Made by a program: the position numbers and the translations under genes
In this document: one piece after another, positions 1-8,182 of the stretch
Layout: each line of letters begins with the position of its first letter
How positions within the stretch are numbered: the first letter of the stretch is position 1
The notes under the pieces: generated by a model
What the model was told of the DNA's origin: nothing
The model's input: only the letters and a program-made list of their open reading frames with translations
The model's database searches: none
Origin: an uncultured Clostridia bacterium
Lineage (GTDB): Bacteria; Bacillota; Clostridia; TANB77; CAG-508
Direction: 5' to 3'
DNA length: 19,653 nt
Assembly: GCA_944388635.1 (NCBI GenBank)
Contig: CALXJN010000004.1
Span: 1 to 19,653 of the forward strand

Positions 1-9
1 AATTATTTT

Positions 10-741
10 CTAAATTATTCTTATGACATCATTATACATAACAAACAAAGATAACCCCATTATAAATACAAAACCTGCCATTTGTATTTTTAATGATGTT
101 TCTTGTTTCAATGGTTTTCTTTTTATAAATTCTATAATATATATTAATAATTTACCTCCGTCTAATGGTGGTATTGGTATAAGGTTTGTAATTCCAAGTG
201 ATAACGATATAACTGATAATAAATATATAAAATCTGTTATTCCTGAAGTTTGAGATACAATAGTTGCAACTCCTATCGGTCCTGCTAAATCATCTATTGT
301 AGTTCCACCTGTAAAAAGTATCTTTATAGTTTCTCCTAACGCTCCAACATATCCTATTGTACTTTTTGCTGCAATTTCTATTCCATACATAAATGTTATT
401 AGTAAAAAATATATGAGTATTCCAAATATTATATTTACAACTGCTCCAGCTGAAATAATTGCGATTTTCTTTAATATACTTGTATTACTAAAAGAACCTT
501 TTTCATTTGAAGGTTCTTCTTCTCCTTCCATACTTACATATCCGCCTAAAGGTATTAATCTTAATGAATATTTTGTTTCTCCTTTTTGTCTGCTAAATAG
601 TACTTTTCCAAATCCTACTGAGAATTCATTTACCTTTACTTTGCAAAGTTTTGCAACAACAAAATGTCCACCTTCATGTACAATAACTAAAATACCAAGT
701 AATATTAAAGTTTTTAAAACAGCTAATAAAATATCTATCAT
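10..741 (-). CDS. rseP: PDZ-less RseP-type site-2 (M50) intramembrane metalloprotease
   Basis: Zinc metalloprotease that cuts transmembrane substrates such as anti-sigma factors within the membrane. The protein (243 aa) has the zinc-binding HExxH motif as H22-E-G-G-H26 in a first membrane helix, a membrane segment near residues 95-118, and the second signature NLIPIPPLDGG near 186-196, whose Asp194 is the third metal ligand. The family is usually about 340-420 aa with one or two PDZ domains between the helices. Here only about 50 residues separate the second helix from the GPIGV segment, so the PDZ domain is absent although the reading frame is intact. ATG at 741 is preceded in frame by TAA two codons earlier, so this start is firm; GGAGG lies 14 nt upstream. 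It is the last gene of the pyrH operon within this window. Family assignment is secure; the substrate is unknown. Confidence 0.9.
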   Translation of the reverse strand: MIDILLAVLKTLILLGILVIVHEGGHFVVAKLCKVKVNEFSVGFGKVLFSRQKGETKYSLRLIPLGGYVSMEGEEEPSNEKGSFSNTSILKKIAIISAGAVVNIIFGILIYFLLITFMYGIEIAAKSTIGYVGALGETIKILFTGGTTIDDLAGPIGVATIVSQTSGITDFIYLLSVISLSLGITNLIPIPPLDGGKLLIYIIEFIKRKPLKQETSLKIQMAGFVFIMGLSLFVMYNDVIRII

Positions 742-797
742 ATTTTATTTTCATTCCTCCTTAATTTGGTTACTTGTTATTTTTTCCCAAACTCATT

Positions 798-1637
798 TTA
801 TATATTCATTAGTAATATATATGCAACAGGTGCAATAAATAGGATACTATCTATTCTATCTAAAATTCCTCCATGTCCTGGTATTAAATTTCCGTAGTCT
901 TTAATATCATTATATCTTTTAATACTTGAGGCTGCAAAATCTCCAACTTGCCCAATAATGCTAAGTAATAATGATATAAGTATAATATATATATATGATA
1001 TATTAGTAAAGAAATATGTATTACATATTATAGTATATATTAGTGAAACTACAACTGCCCCAATTGCTCCTGCAATACATCCTTCTACTGATTTATTTGG
1101 ACTTATTTTGCTGAATTTATGTTTTTTTGCACTTAATGTTTTTCCTGCCAAATATGCAAATATATCTGTACACCAGCCACATATAATTACATACCATATT
1201 AATATTTCACCATTTTTTTGACTATATATTATTGGTAAAAATAATAGCATAACTGGTATATATAATATTCCAAATATTGTTACTGCTCCATCAATAATTG
1301 TTGTCTTCATGCCAGAATTTAATATTTTGAAAAATACAATGAATACAGAAACAATGACTAAACAAAACATCATATTAAGCATATCTGTGTCTATATCTAC
1401 AAGTGTTGATTCTAAATGAAAAAATCTAAGCACTGCAATAGAAAGTGCAACTAGATATCCTATCCACTTTATTGGCTTTGCTTTTTTCCCCTTTTCAAAA
1501 GCTCCGAAATATTCTCTAATACCAATTAGAGAAACTATTGCAAAAAGTATATCTATTATTGTTTCATTTCCAAAAACAAAAATTACAATAATTAGTGGAA
1601 GTCCTAAAACTGATGTTAGAATTCTTTTTATATCCAT
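798..1637 (-). CDS. cdsA: Phosphatidate cytidylyltransferase CdsA
   Basis: Makes CDP-diacylglycerol from phosphatidic acid and CTP at the membrane, the branch point of phospholipid synthesis. The polytopic protein (279 aa) ends with the CDP-alcohol family signature: K-R-x4-K-D-x-G-x2-I-P-G-H-G-G-x-x-D-R-x-D, seen as KRYNDIKDYG followed by NLIPGHGGILDRID. A longer frame opens at 1676, but I chose ATG at 1637 because GGAGG at 1649-1653 sits 11 nt upstream, the next gene upstream (uppS) stops only 4 nt before, and the protein then begins with the first membrane helix. The ribosome binding site is formed by the last codons of uppS, which suggests translational coupling. Confidence 0.95.
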   Translation of the reverse strand: MDIKRILTSVLGLPLIIVIFVFGNETIIDILFAIVSLIGIREYFGAFEKGKKAKPIKWIGYLVALSIAVLRFFHLESTLVDIDTDMLNMMFCLVIVSVFIVFFKILNSGMKTTIIDGAVTIFGILYIPVMLLFLPIIYSQKNGEILIWYVIICGWCTDIFAYLAGKTLSAKKHKFSKISPNKSVEGCIAGAIGAVVVSLIYTIICNTYFFTNISYIYIILISLLLSIIGQVGDFAASSIKRYNDIKDYGNLIPGHGGILDRIDSILFIAPVAYILLMNI

Positions 1638-1641
1638 AGGA

Positions 1642-2343
1642 TTATTTACCTCCAAATTTTCTATTTCTTTTTTCATATGTTTTTATTGCTTCATCTAAAT
1701 CATCTGATGAAAAATCAGGCCAATATTTGTCTGCAAATACGAATTCTGTATAAACTAATTGCCATGGCAAAAAATTGCTTAATCTTATTTCTCCACTTGT
1801 TCTTATTAAAAGGTCTGGATCTGGTTCATCTTTTGTATATAAATACTTAGATACCAAGTTTTCATTTATGTCATCTAAATTTATTATATCATTTTTTACA
1901 TCTTTTGCAATTTCTCTTACAGCTTTTGTTATTTCATCTCTTCCACCATAATTAAAAGCTATACAAAGCGTTGTTCCAGTATTGTTTTTAGTTTTTTCTA
2001 TTGCTTTTTTTATACTTTTTTGAAGTGTGTTTGATAAACTTTCAATATGTCCAAAAAACTTTATCCTTATATTTTCTGTATCTGCGGATTTCGTTAAATC
2101 ATCTAAGTAATTTTTAAAAAGTATCATTAACGCTCCAACTTCTTCTTCACTTCTTTTCCAATTTTCAGTGGAAAATGCATATACTGTAAGATATTCAATC
2201 CCTATTTTATTTGCATATCTTACTATCCTTTTTAAATTTTCGGCACCTTCTTTATGTCCAAGCTTAGTGCTTAAGCCATGTTCTTTTGCCCATCTTCTAT
2301 TTCCATCCATTATTATTGCAATATGCCTTGGAATAGTATTCAT
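1642..2343 (-). CDS. uppS: Undecaprenyl diphosphate synthase (cis-prenyltransferase)
   Basis: Condenses farnesyl diphosphate with isopentenyl diphosphate units to the C55 carrier lipid used for peptidoglycan and wall polymers. The 233-aa protein carries the family signature HIAIIMDGNRRWAKE at its N-terminus, with the catalytic Asp in MDGNRRW. The C-terminal DLLIRTSGEIRLSNF followed by WQ and YTEFVF matches the diphosphate-binding and dimer segments. Length is normal for the family. It lies 11 nt after ispA, whose product is its allylic primer, and its last codons supply the ribosome binding site of cdsA. Confidence 0.97.
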   Translation of the reverse strand: MNTIPRHIAIIMDGNRRWAKEHGLSTKLGHKEGAENLKRIVRYANKIGIEYLTVYAFSTENWKRSEEEVGALMILFKNYLDDLTKSADTENIRIKFFGHIESLSNTLQKSIKKAIEKTKNNTGTTLCIAFNYGGRDEITKAVREIAKDVKNDIINLDDINENLVSKYLYTKDEPDPDLLIRTSGEIRLSNFLPWQLVYTEFVFADKYWPDFSSDDLDEAIKTYEKRNRKFGGK

Positions 2344-2354
2344 CTTATTTCTCC

Positions 2355-3245
2355 TTATTTTTCTCTATTTTTTATGTATAATGCAAGTTCTTTTAAGAAT
2401 TCTCCTTTTTCCTTATAACCTTCAATTTTATTTAATGCTTCATTTGTTACATCGTCTAACATTTTTTTTGCTTCTTCTAAACCGTATTTTGTTACAAACG
2501 TTACTTTTCCAAGTTTTCTATCATTTCCAACTGGTTTTCCTAAAATTTTTTCATCACCAATTTCTGATAATATATCGTCTTTTATTTGGAATGCAAGGCC
2601 TATCTTTTCTGCATAATTTGTTAATTTTTCTAAATCTGTCTTTCCAGCTCCGGCTAAAATTGCTCCTATTCTTACAGAAGCTCTTATTAAAGCTCCTGTT
2701 TTATTATTATGCATATATTCTAAATACTCATTTGAAATTTCTTGTCCTTCAAATTCTGTATCTACATATTCACCTGCTATCATTCTATCTACTCCAAAAG
2801 TTAGTTCTGAAAAAGCATTTATCTTTAATTTTAATCTTTCTGGATTATTTTCTTTTTTTAAGTCTTCACTAATTACTAAATATGCATTATTTAAAAGTGC
2901 ATCTCCTGCAAGTATTGCTGTAGGTTCATTAAACATCTTATGGTTTGTTGGTTTTCCGTGTCTTAAATCGTCATTATCAATTGCTGGTAAATCATCATGT
3001 ATAAGTGAAAAATTATGTATCATTTCCATTGCAACTGCATATGGAAATACACTTTCAAAATCCTTCTTAAATAATTTATATGAAGATATCATAAGTATAG
3101 GTCTTAGCCTTTTAGCAGAACTAATTAAACTATACTCCATAGAAGAATTAAGCTTTGTCTCAGGACATTCTTCTCTTCTTACATATTTTTCTAATTCATT
3201 GTTTACTATTTTTACATACTCACTTAATTCTTCCTTAAAATTCAT
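2355..3245 (-). CDS. ispA: Short-chain polyprenyl (farnesyl) diphosphate synthase
   Basis: Trans-prenyltransferase making geranyl/farnesyl diphosphate from IPP and DMAPP. The first aspartate-rich motif is DDLPAIDNDDLRHGKPTNHK, with the two-residue insertion typical of bacterial FPP synthases. The second is KDDILSEIGD, followed by GKPVGNDRKLGK. The 296-aa length is typical. A longer frame begins at 3284, but GGAGG at 3255-3259 is placed 9 nt before ATG at 3245, so I use the latter. In many Bacillota ispA sits beside xseB and dxs; here it is between frr and uppS, directly before the enzyme that consumes its product. Chain length (C15) is inferred from the family. Confidence 0.93.
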   Translation of the reverse strand: MNFKEELSEYVKIVNNELEKYVRREECPETKLNSSMEYSLISSAKRLRPILMISSYKLFKKDFESVFPYAVAMEMIHNFSLIHDDLPAIDNDDLRHGKPTNHKMFNEPTAILAGDALLNNAYLVISEDLKKENNPERLKLKINAFSELTFGVDRMIAGEYVDTEFEGQEISNEYLEYMHNNKTGALIRASVRIGAILAGAGKTDLEKLTNYAEKIGLAFQIKDDILSEIGDEKILGKPVGNDRKLGKVTFVTKYGLEEAKKMLDDVTNEALNKIEGYKEKGEFLKELALYIKNREK

Positions 3246-3299
3246 TTTTAAATTCCTCCATAGTTTGACAACCTCAAAACGCAATTATTTTCCAAATAA

Positions 3300-3848
3300 T
3301 TATATGTTCATTATTTCTTTTTCTTTACTATCAAGCAAACTATCTATTTTCTCAACTTTTTTATCTGTCAATTTTTGTATTTCTGTTTCTGCATTTCTTA
3401 GGTCATCTTCTGTAATTTCTCCGTCTTTTTGAGCTTTTTTTGCCTCATCAAGTCCGTCTCTTCTTAATGAACGAATAGAAACTTTTGCTTCTTCTGCCAT
3501 TTTCTTAATGTCTTTTACAAGTTCTTTTCTTCTTTCTTCATTAAGCTCTGGGAATGATAATCTTATAACTTTTCCGTCATTATTTGGAGTTATACCAATG
3601 TCAGATGCAAGAATTGCTTTTTCTATATCTTTTAATATGCTCATATCCCATGGTTGTATTACTATTAATCTTGCCTCTGGGACAGAGATTCCTGCTACTT
3701 GATTTATTGGCGTTGAAACTCCATAATAATCTACTTTTACCTTATTAAGTATTGCAGGATTTGCACGACCTGCTCTTACTTCTGAAAAATTTTCTGCAAG
3801 TACACTGATTGTTTTATCCATTTTTTCTTCTATTTTACTAAAATCCAT
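3300..3848 (-). CDS. frr: Ribosome recycling factor
   Basis: Splits post-termination ribosomes together with EF-G. The 182-aa protein has the typical start (KIEEKMDKTI followed by VLAENFSEVRAGRANPAIL), the segment VDYYGVSTPINQVAGISVPE, and the C-terminal helix with LRRDGLDEAKK. Full family length. AAAGGA lies upstream of ATG 3848. It follows pyrH by 33 nt, the classical pyrH-frr pairing. Confidence 0.98.
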   Translation of the reverse strand: MDFSKIEEKMDKTISVLAENFSEVRAGRANPAILNKVKVDYYGVSTPINQVAGISVPEARLIVIQPWDMSILKDIEKAILASDIGITPNNDGKVIRLSFPELNEERRKELVKDIKKMAEEAKVSIRSLRRDGLDEAKKAQKDGEITEDDLRNAETEIQKLTDKKVEKIDSLLDSKEKEIMNI

Positions 3849-3881
3849 TTTCTTTTCTTTCCTTTCTAAATTTATATCACT

Positions 3882-4589
3882 CTACTCTACTATTGTTCCA
3901 ATATTCTCGCCTTTAACAACTCTAACAATATTTTCTGGATCTTCTATTGCAAATACTCTAAGTGGTATATTATTATCCATACATAAAGATGTTGCTGTTG
4001 AATCCATTACTTTTAAGTCTTTATTTAAAATGTCTAAATAACTTATCTTGTCATATTTTACTGCTGTTTTGTCTATTTTTGGATCTGCTGAATATACTCC
4101 GTCTATTGTTTTTGCAAGCAAAATTACTTCGGCATCAATTTCAGCGGCTCTTAATGCTGCTGCAGTATCTGTTGTAAAATATGGGTTTCCTGTTCCACAA
4201 GAAAATATTACTACTCTACCATTTTCTAAATGCTTGATTGCTTTTCTTTTAATATATGGTTCTGCTATTTGTCTCATTTCTATAGCTGTTTGTAGCCTTG
4301 TTTTTATACCTCTTGCTTCAAGTGTGTCTTGAAGTGCCAATCCGTTCATTGTTGTTGCAAGCATTCCCATATAGTCTGATGTTGTTCTTTCCATTTGATG
4401 TCCATATCTTCCTCTCCAGAAGTTTCCGCCTCCTACTACTATTCCAACTTGTACTCCTAAGTCTACTACTTTTTTAATTTCATCACATATTCTTCCTATT
4501 ACATCTGCATATACTCCTGTTTTGTTGTTTCCTGCAAGTGCTTCTCCACTTAGTTTTAATAAAACACGTTTGTATTTTACGTCACTCAT
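3882..4589 (-). CDS. pyrH: UMP kinase (uridylate kinase)
   Basis: Phosphorylates UMP to UDP; an amino-acid-kinase-fold hexamer regulated by GTP/UTP in other bacteria. Visible motifs are YKRVLLKLSGEAL at the N-terminus, GIVVGGGNFWRGR, and DYMGMLATTMNGLALQDTLE, all diagnostic of bacterial PyrH. Length is 235 aa. A GTG seven codons upstream (4610) keeps the frame open, but GGAGG at 4596-4600 lies 6 nt from ATG 4589, which is the supported start. First gene of the pyrH-frr-ispA-uppS-cdsA-rseP operon, behind its own promoter; rpsB and tsf, often upstream, are not here. Confidence 0.97.
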   Translation of the reverse strand: MSDVKYKRVLLKLSGEALAGNNKTGVYADVIGRICDEIKKVVDLGVQVGIVVGGGNFWRGRYGHQMERTTSDYMGMLATTMNGLALQDTLEARGIKTRLQTAIEMRQIAEPYIKRKAIKHLENGRVVIFSCGTGNPYFTTDTAAALRAAEIDAEVILLAKTIDGVYSADPKIDKTAVKYDKISYLDILNKDLKVMDSTATSLCMDNNIPLRVFAIEDPENIVRVVKGENIGTIVE

Positions 4590-4604
4590 CTTAAACCTCC
4601 GTCC

Positions 4605-4618
4605 GGACACAAATGTCC
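4605..4618 (-). promoter_or_regulatory. Small hairpin and overlapping palindrome in the pyrH leader
   Basis: A perfect 5-bp inverted repeat (GGACA, 4-nt loop, TGTCC) lies just before the pyrH ribosome binding site. It shares its arm with the 8-nt palindrome GTCCGGAC (4601-4608). A role in pyrH control is speculation. Confidence 0.3.
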
Positions 4619-4638
4619 ATAATATAAAATTCTTATAT

Positions 4639-4669
4639 ATTCTATCACATATTTGGGTACTTTTGTCAA
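4639..4669 (-). promoter_or_regulatory. Sigma-A promoter of the pyrH operon
   Basis: On the minus strand the -35 is TTGACA (4664-4669) and the -10 is TAGAAT (4639-4644), preceded by TG one base upstream, giving an extended -10. The spacer is 19 nt, long for sigma-A, which the extended -10 may compensate. It lies between the nadD stop and pyrH. Confidence 0.65.
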
Positions 4670-4703
4670 TTTTTTTGAAATTTTATAATAAAATATGTAA
4701 AAT

Positions 4704-5300
4704 TTATTTATATAATCCATTTTCTATAATATAATCAATAACCTCATCTGGAACTATCTCTTGGTTATATTCATTGTAATCTCTAACTTTATCTCTAAAT
4801 TCAGTTGCACTTGAAGATATATAATTATCATTTTCTACAATTTGAATTTTGCTTTTATATTTTTTTATAATTTCATCTTCATTTATATATTTTTCAATTT
4901 CTATATTTTTTCTACTTAAAATTATATAACTATATTTCTCTATTAATTCTTGTGCATTTTTCCATTTTGCTATATTAATAAAATTATCTGCTCCCATAAT
5001 AAAAAATATATCATTTCCAAGATATTTTTCTTCTATTATTTTAAATATATCTGTTGCATATAATTTCTCTTTTCTGTTTAATTCTAAATCTGAAACCTCT
5101 AAGTTTTTTGAATCTCTAATGGCAATTTTTAACATATTATATCTGTCTTTTTCTGAGGCAAGTTCATTTTTTCTATAGAAATCTCCAACTGGAACGAAAA
5201 TAATCTTATCAATATCGCACTTTTTTAGAACTTTTTTAGCCAAATTTATATGTGCATTTGTTGGCGGGTTAAAACATCCTCCAAAGAAACCTATTTTCAT
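4704..5300 (-). CDS. nadD: Nicotinate-nucleotide adenylyltransferase
   Basis: Adenylates nicotinate mononucleotide to deamido-NAD in NAD synthesis. The 198-aa nucleotidyltransferase has the nucleotide-binding loop GFFGGCFNPPTNAHINLA, in which the first His of the usual HxGH is Thr and the second is kept (T-N-A-H). It also has FVPVGDFYRKNELAS, FFIMGADNF and WK, and the C-terminal ISSSATEFRDK corresponding to ISSTxIR. GGAGG stands 4 nt from ATG 5300. It follows tmk by 29 nt and is probably co-transcribed with it. The yqeK and rsfS genes that often follow nadD are absent. A related adenylyltransferase is possible but less likely. Confidence 0.88.
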   Translation of the reverse strand: MKIGFFGGCFNPPTNAHINLAKKVLKKCDIDKIIFVPVGDFYRKNELASEKDRYNMLKIAIRDSKNLEVSDLELNRKEKLYATDIFKIIEEKYLGNDIFFIMGADNFINIAKWKNAQELIEKYSYIILSRKNIEIEKYINEDEIIKKYKSKIQIVENDNYISSSATEFRDKVRDYNEYNQEIVPDEVIDYIIENGLYK

Positions 5301-5329
5301 ACATCCTCCATATAATTAATTATGCGTAG

Positions 5330-6001
5330 TTAAATTATTTTCTTTACATCTTCAAAAATTTCATTTCCAATTTCTTCTCTTGTTCGTATGTTTCCATTTT
5401 TTACACATTTAATTTCAGTCCAGTTGTATTCTTTTGCAAGTTCTACAGCTGCTTCATAACTTTCTTTTAGATATTCTTTATTGCTCTCATGTATATCTTT
5501 TTTAGCCTCTTTGTCAAATTTATTTTTTCTATTTTCGATAAGTTTAAGTACATACTCTGGTGGCATATTTAAGAAAAATACTTTTGTTGGTACTGGAATT
5601 TTATATATATTAAATTCTAAATTCCAAAGCCATTTTAAGAATTTTTCTCTTTCTTCTTTATCTTTTATTTTGCCTGCCTGATGTATCATATTAGCTGTTG
5701 TATATCTATCTGCAAGTATTAGTCCACCCTTTTCATAATATTCCTCTAATTCTTTTTTGTAGGTTGCATATCTATCTGCCGCAAAAAAGTTTGATGCAAT
5801 ATATGGGCTTATTTCATCCGCATTTTCACCAAATTCGCCTGACAAATACATTTTAACTAAACTTGAAGAAGGAGAATTATAATTTGGAAAGTTTATTTTT
5901 CTATATTCAATATTATTCTTTCTTAAATTATTTTCTAATATTTCTAACTGTGTTTGTTTTCCACTTCCGTCAGTTCCGTCTATTACTATTAATCTTCCCA
6001 T
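5330..6001 (-). CDS. tmk: Thymidylate kinase (dTMP kinase)
   Basis: Phosphorylates dTMP to dTDP. The 223-aa P-loop kinase shows Walker A GTDGSGKQTQ near residue 9, the substrate segment INFPNYNSPSSSLVKMYLSG, FFAADRYATYK, the DR(Y/H) motif ILADRYTTANMIHQ and a charged LID region (ENRKNKFDKEAKKD). ATG 6001 is preceded by AAAGGA. It starts a short unit with nadD after the metG terminator and an inverted repeat; I could not identify a convincing promoter. Confidence 0.93.
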   Translation of the reverse strand: MGRLIVIDGTDGSGKQTQLEILENNLRKNNIEYRKINFPNYNSPSSSLVKMYLSGEFGENADEISPYIASNFFAADRYATYKKELEEYYEKGGLILADRYTTANMIHQAGKIKDKEEREKFLKWLWNLEFNIYKIPVPTKVFFLNMPPEYVLKLIENRKNKFDKEAKKDIHESNKEYLKESYEAAVELAKEYNWTEIKCVKNGNIRTREEIGNEIFEDVKKII

Positions 6002-6022
6002 TTTTCTATCCTTTCTTTAATT

Positions 6023-6128
6023 TTTCGGTCATTTGGGACGGTTCTGTTTGACCAAAAATCTAAAATTTTTTTAAAAATAAAATATTAAATTATTTTCGAT
6101 CAAACAGAACCATCCCAAATGACCGAAA
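6023..6128. repeat. Long inverted repeat, MITE-like palindromic element
   Basis: Two 31-nt arms (6023-6053 and 6098-6128) are inverted copies matching at 29 of 31 positions around a 44-nt AT-rich centre. Core sequence of the left arm is GGGACGGTTCTGTTTGACC. Both differences become G-U pairs in a minus-strand RNA but C-A mismatches in a plus-strand RNA, so the fold is preserved in the direction of local transcription. It lies between the metG terminator and the tmk ribosome binding site and has no U tract, so it is not a simple terminator. A degenerate copy occurs at 19142-19166, supporting a dispersed element. Confidence 0.75.
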
Positions 6129-6143
6129 TTTATTTTGAAAATA

Positions 6144-6167
6144 GCAGTAGATATGTAAATCTACTGC
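6144..6167 (-). terminator. Terminator after metG
   Basis: Perfect 9-bp stem (GCAGTAGAT with ATCTACTGC) and 6-nt loop, beginning 8 nt after the metG stop and followed on the minus strand by a modest U-rich run (UAUUUUC). Confidence 0.65.
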
Positions 6168-6174
6168 ATATAAC

Positions 6175-7756
6175 CTAAGCTTTCATTTGTGCTTTTATAT
6201 ATTCTATTTCTATATCTTTATCTAATCTCATAAAGAGTGGATTACCTTTTTCTATTGTTTTATAATCTCCTGTTAGTAGGTTATATTCTTTTATATTTTC
6301 CCATGAGATTAAGTTTTTATCATTTATGCCAAGTTGAATTAACATTTCATTTGATGTATTTGCTATAATAGGCTTTAACATTATAGCTACTTTTCTTAAA
6401 TTTTCTACTAAATGATACATTACTGAAGATAGTTCTTCTGTTTTTTCTTCTTTTACTAGAACCCAAGGCATTGTTTCATCTATATATTTATTTGTTATAG
6501 AAATTATTTTCCAAATTTCTTCTAGTGCGCTATTTATATGATAATTTTCCATATATTCTTCTACTTTGTCAGTATATGCAATTGTTTCTTCTTCTAACTT
6601 TTGGTCAAATTCAGTTACATATCCACTATATTTTGGAATATTACCTTCAAAATATTTATTCATCATGCCTATTGTTCTATTTAGTAAGTTTCCAAGGTCA
6701 TTACATAAATCAAAATTATATCTTTCAACAAATCCTTCTGGTGAAAATACTGCATCTTGTCCAAATGAAAATTCTCTAAGTAAGAAATATCTTGTTGCAT
6801 CTAGTCCATATCTTTCAACTAACATATCTGGATATACAACATTTCCTTTAGATTTTGACATCTTACCGGTCTTTCATCATGATAAAACCGTGTGAATATA
6901 TTTTCTTTGGAAGTGGTAATTCAAGTGCCATAAGAAATATTGGCCAATATATGCCATGAAATCTTATTATGTCTTTTCCAACAATTTGAAGTGTTGGTGG
7001 CCAATACTTTTTAAATAGACTATCATCTTCTGATAAATATCCAAGTGCACTTAAATAATTAAGCAATGCATCTAACCATACATATATAACATGTTTTGGA
7101 TCTTTTTTTACCTTTATTCCCCAGTCGAAACTTGTTCTTGTTATGCATAAATCTTCTAACCCTGGTTTTAAGAAATTGTTGAATAATTCATTTTTTCTTG
7201 CTTCTGGTTCTATGAAATTTGGATTTTCTTCATAGAATTTTATAAGTCTATCTGTATACTTTTTCATATTGAAGAAGTATGCTTCTTCTTTCATTTTCTT
7301 TACATTTCTTCCACAATCAGGACATTTTCCGTCTACTAATTGTGTGTCTGTAAAGTACGTCTCACAAGGAGTACAATACCAGCCTTCATACTCGCCTTTG
7401 TATATGTCTCCTTGCTCCATTAATCTGTCAAAAACTTTTTCTACTAGTTCAATATGTCTATCTTCTGTTGTACGAATAAAGTCATCGTATTCAATATCCA
7501 TAGTTTTCCATAATTTTTTTGCGTCTTCTGCCATTTTATCTACGTGTTCTTTTGGTGTCTTTCCTAATTTTTTAGCTACTTCTTCTATTTTTTGTCCATG
7601 CTCATCAAGTCCTGTTATAAATCTAGTATCATAACCTCTAAGCTTTTTATATTTGTTTATTGTATCTGCAAGAACAGTAGTATACGCTGTTCCTATGTGG
7701 AATTTTCCACTTGGATAATAAATTGGTGTTGTAATATAAAATGTTTCTTTATTCAT
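6175..7756 (-). CDS. metG: Methionyl-tRNA synthetase, read through a +1 shift at CGG
   Basis: Class I synthetase charging tRNA-Met. It is encoded in two frames: an upstream frame ending at TAA 6863-6865 and a downstream frame running to 6175. The upstream part has the HIGH-like motif (FHIGTAYTT near residue 19), GLDEHGQKI, a zinc knuckle with two CxxC pairs (YCTPCE and CPDCG) and the WLDALLNYLSALGY segment. The downstream part begins with MSKSKGNVV and contains the anticodon-binding helices. Joining them by skipping one base at CGG 6866-6868 gives MMKDGKMSKSKG, the expected catalytic loop, and a 526-aa protein. It lacks the C-terminal tRNA-binding OB domain found in longer MetRS. I prefer ATG 7756 over ATG 7762 because AAGGG is 6 nt upstream of it. 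Single-base insertion or error is the alternative, but the same codon is involved in two other genes here. Confidence 0.9.
6863..6871 (-). other. Candidate +1 frameshift site in metG (GAC CGG T)
   Basis: Zero frame reads GAC CGG TAA (Asp Arg stop). Omitting one base gives GAC GGT AAG ATG (Asp Gly Lys Met), the conserved run into the KMSKS loop. The downstream frame is intact to the end of the gene. This is one of only three in-frame CGG codons in the window. Confidence 0.7.
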
Positions 7757-7774
7757 GTACATCCCTTCTTCAAA

Positions 7775-8113
7775 TTATATTTTGCTCCAGAACCAGTCTA
7801 AGCTATTATCAATACTTTTTTTGTTTCTATGTTTTGCTTCTATATCATCTATCCATAGATATGCAAGATATGTAACAAGTACAAATCCGAAATCATATAG
7901 CATAGATGTAGAAAGAATAACTCTGTAATTTGCATAGAAGTCTCCAAAAGCAAATAGTTGTACTGTATGCATTATAAGTAATCCCATACATAATACCAAA
8001 GCTATTGCTGGCACTACTGATCTTTTTATTTCATGTCCTAAAAAGATTGCAGCAACTATTGCAGCTAAACATAGAAAAACTGTTAATGGGTTTGTTAAAT
8101 CTATCACTGGCAT
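7775..8113 (-). CDS. Small membrane protein with three predicted helices, unrecognised
   Basis: I do not recognise the family. The 112-aa protein has three hydrophobic stretches (about residues 10-27, 31-52 and 66-88), no cleavable signal peptide, and a charged C-terminal tail (IEAKHRNKKS, ending DWFWSKI). GAGGGGG at 8121-8127 lies 7 nt before ATG 8113, and a good promoter stands upstream, so it is a real gene. It ends 18 nt before metG and probably shares its transcript. No function is implied by the sequence. Confidence 0.8.
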   Translation of the reverse strand: MPVIDLTNPLTVFLCLAAIVAAIFLGHEIKRSVVPAIALVLCMGLLIMHTVQLFAFGDFYANYRVILSTSMLYDFGFVLVTYLAYLWIDDIEAKHRNKKSIDNSLDWFWSKI

Positions 8114-8182
8114 TTTTGCACCCCCTCTTCTTTCGTTTATTAATTTATTTTGAGTTTTACTTTATAAGCTTTTACTTATATT

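Noticed and set aside
2168..2872. Long plus-strand frame opposite uppS/ispA
   Set aside because: Leu/Phe-rich antisense shadow of two well-recognised genes. The same applies to all other plus-strand frames.
3283..3301. AT-rich 7-bp hairpin between frr and ispA
   Set aside because: Very AT-rich, short and without a U tract; expected by chance at this base composition.
6175..7756. metG as two separate genes
   Set aside because: Neither half can act alone: one lacks KMSKS and the anticodon domain, the other the Rossmann fold. The second half has no ribosome binding site and its ATG is the Met of KMSKS.
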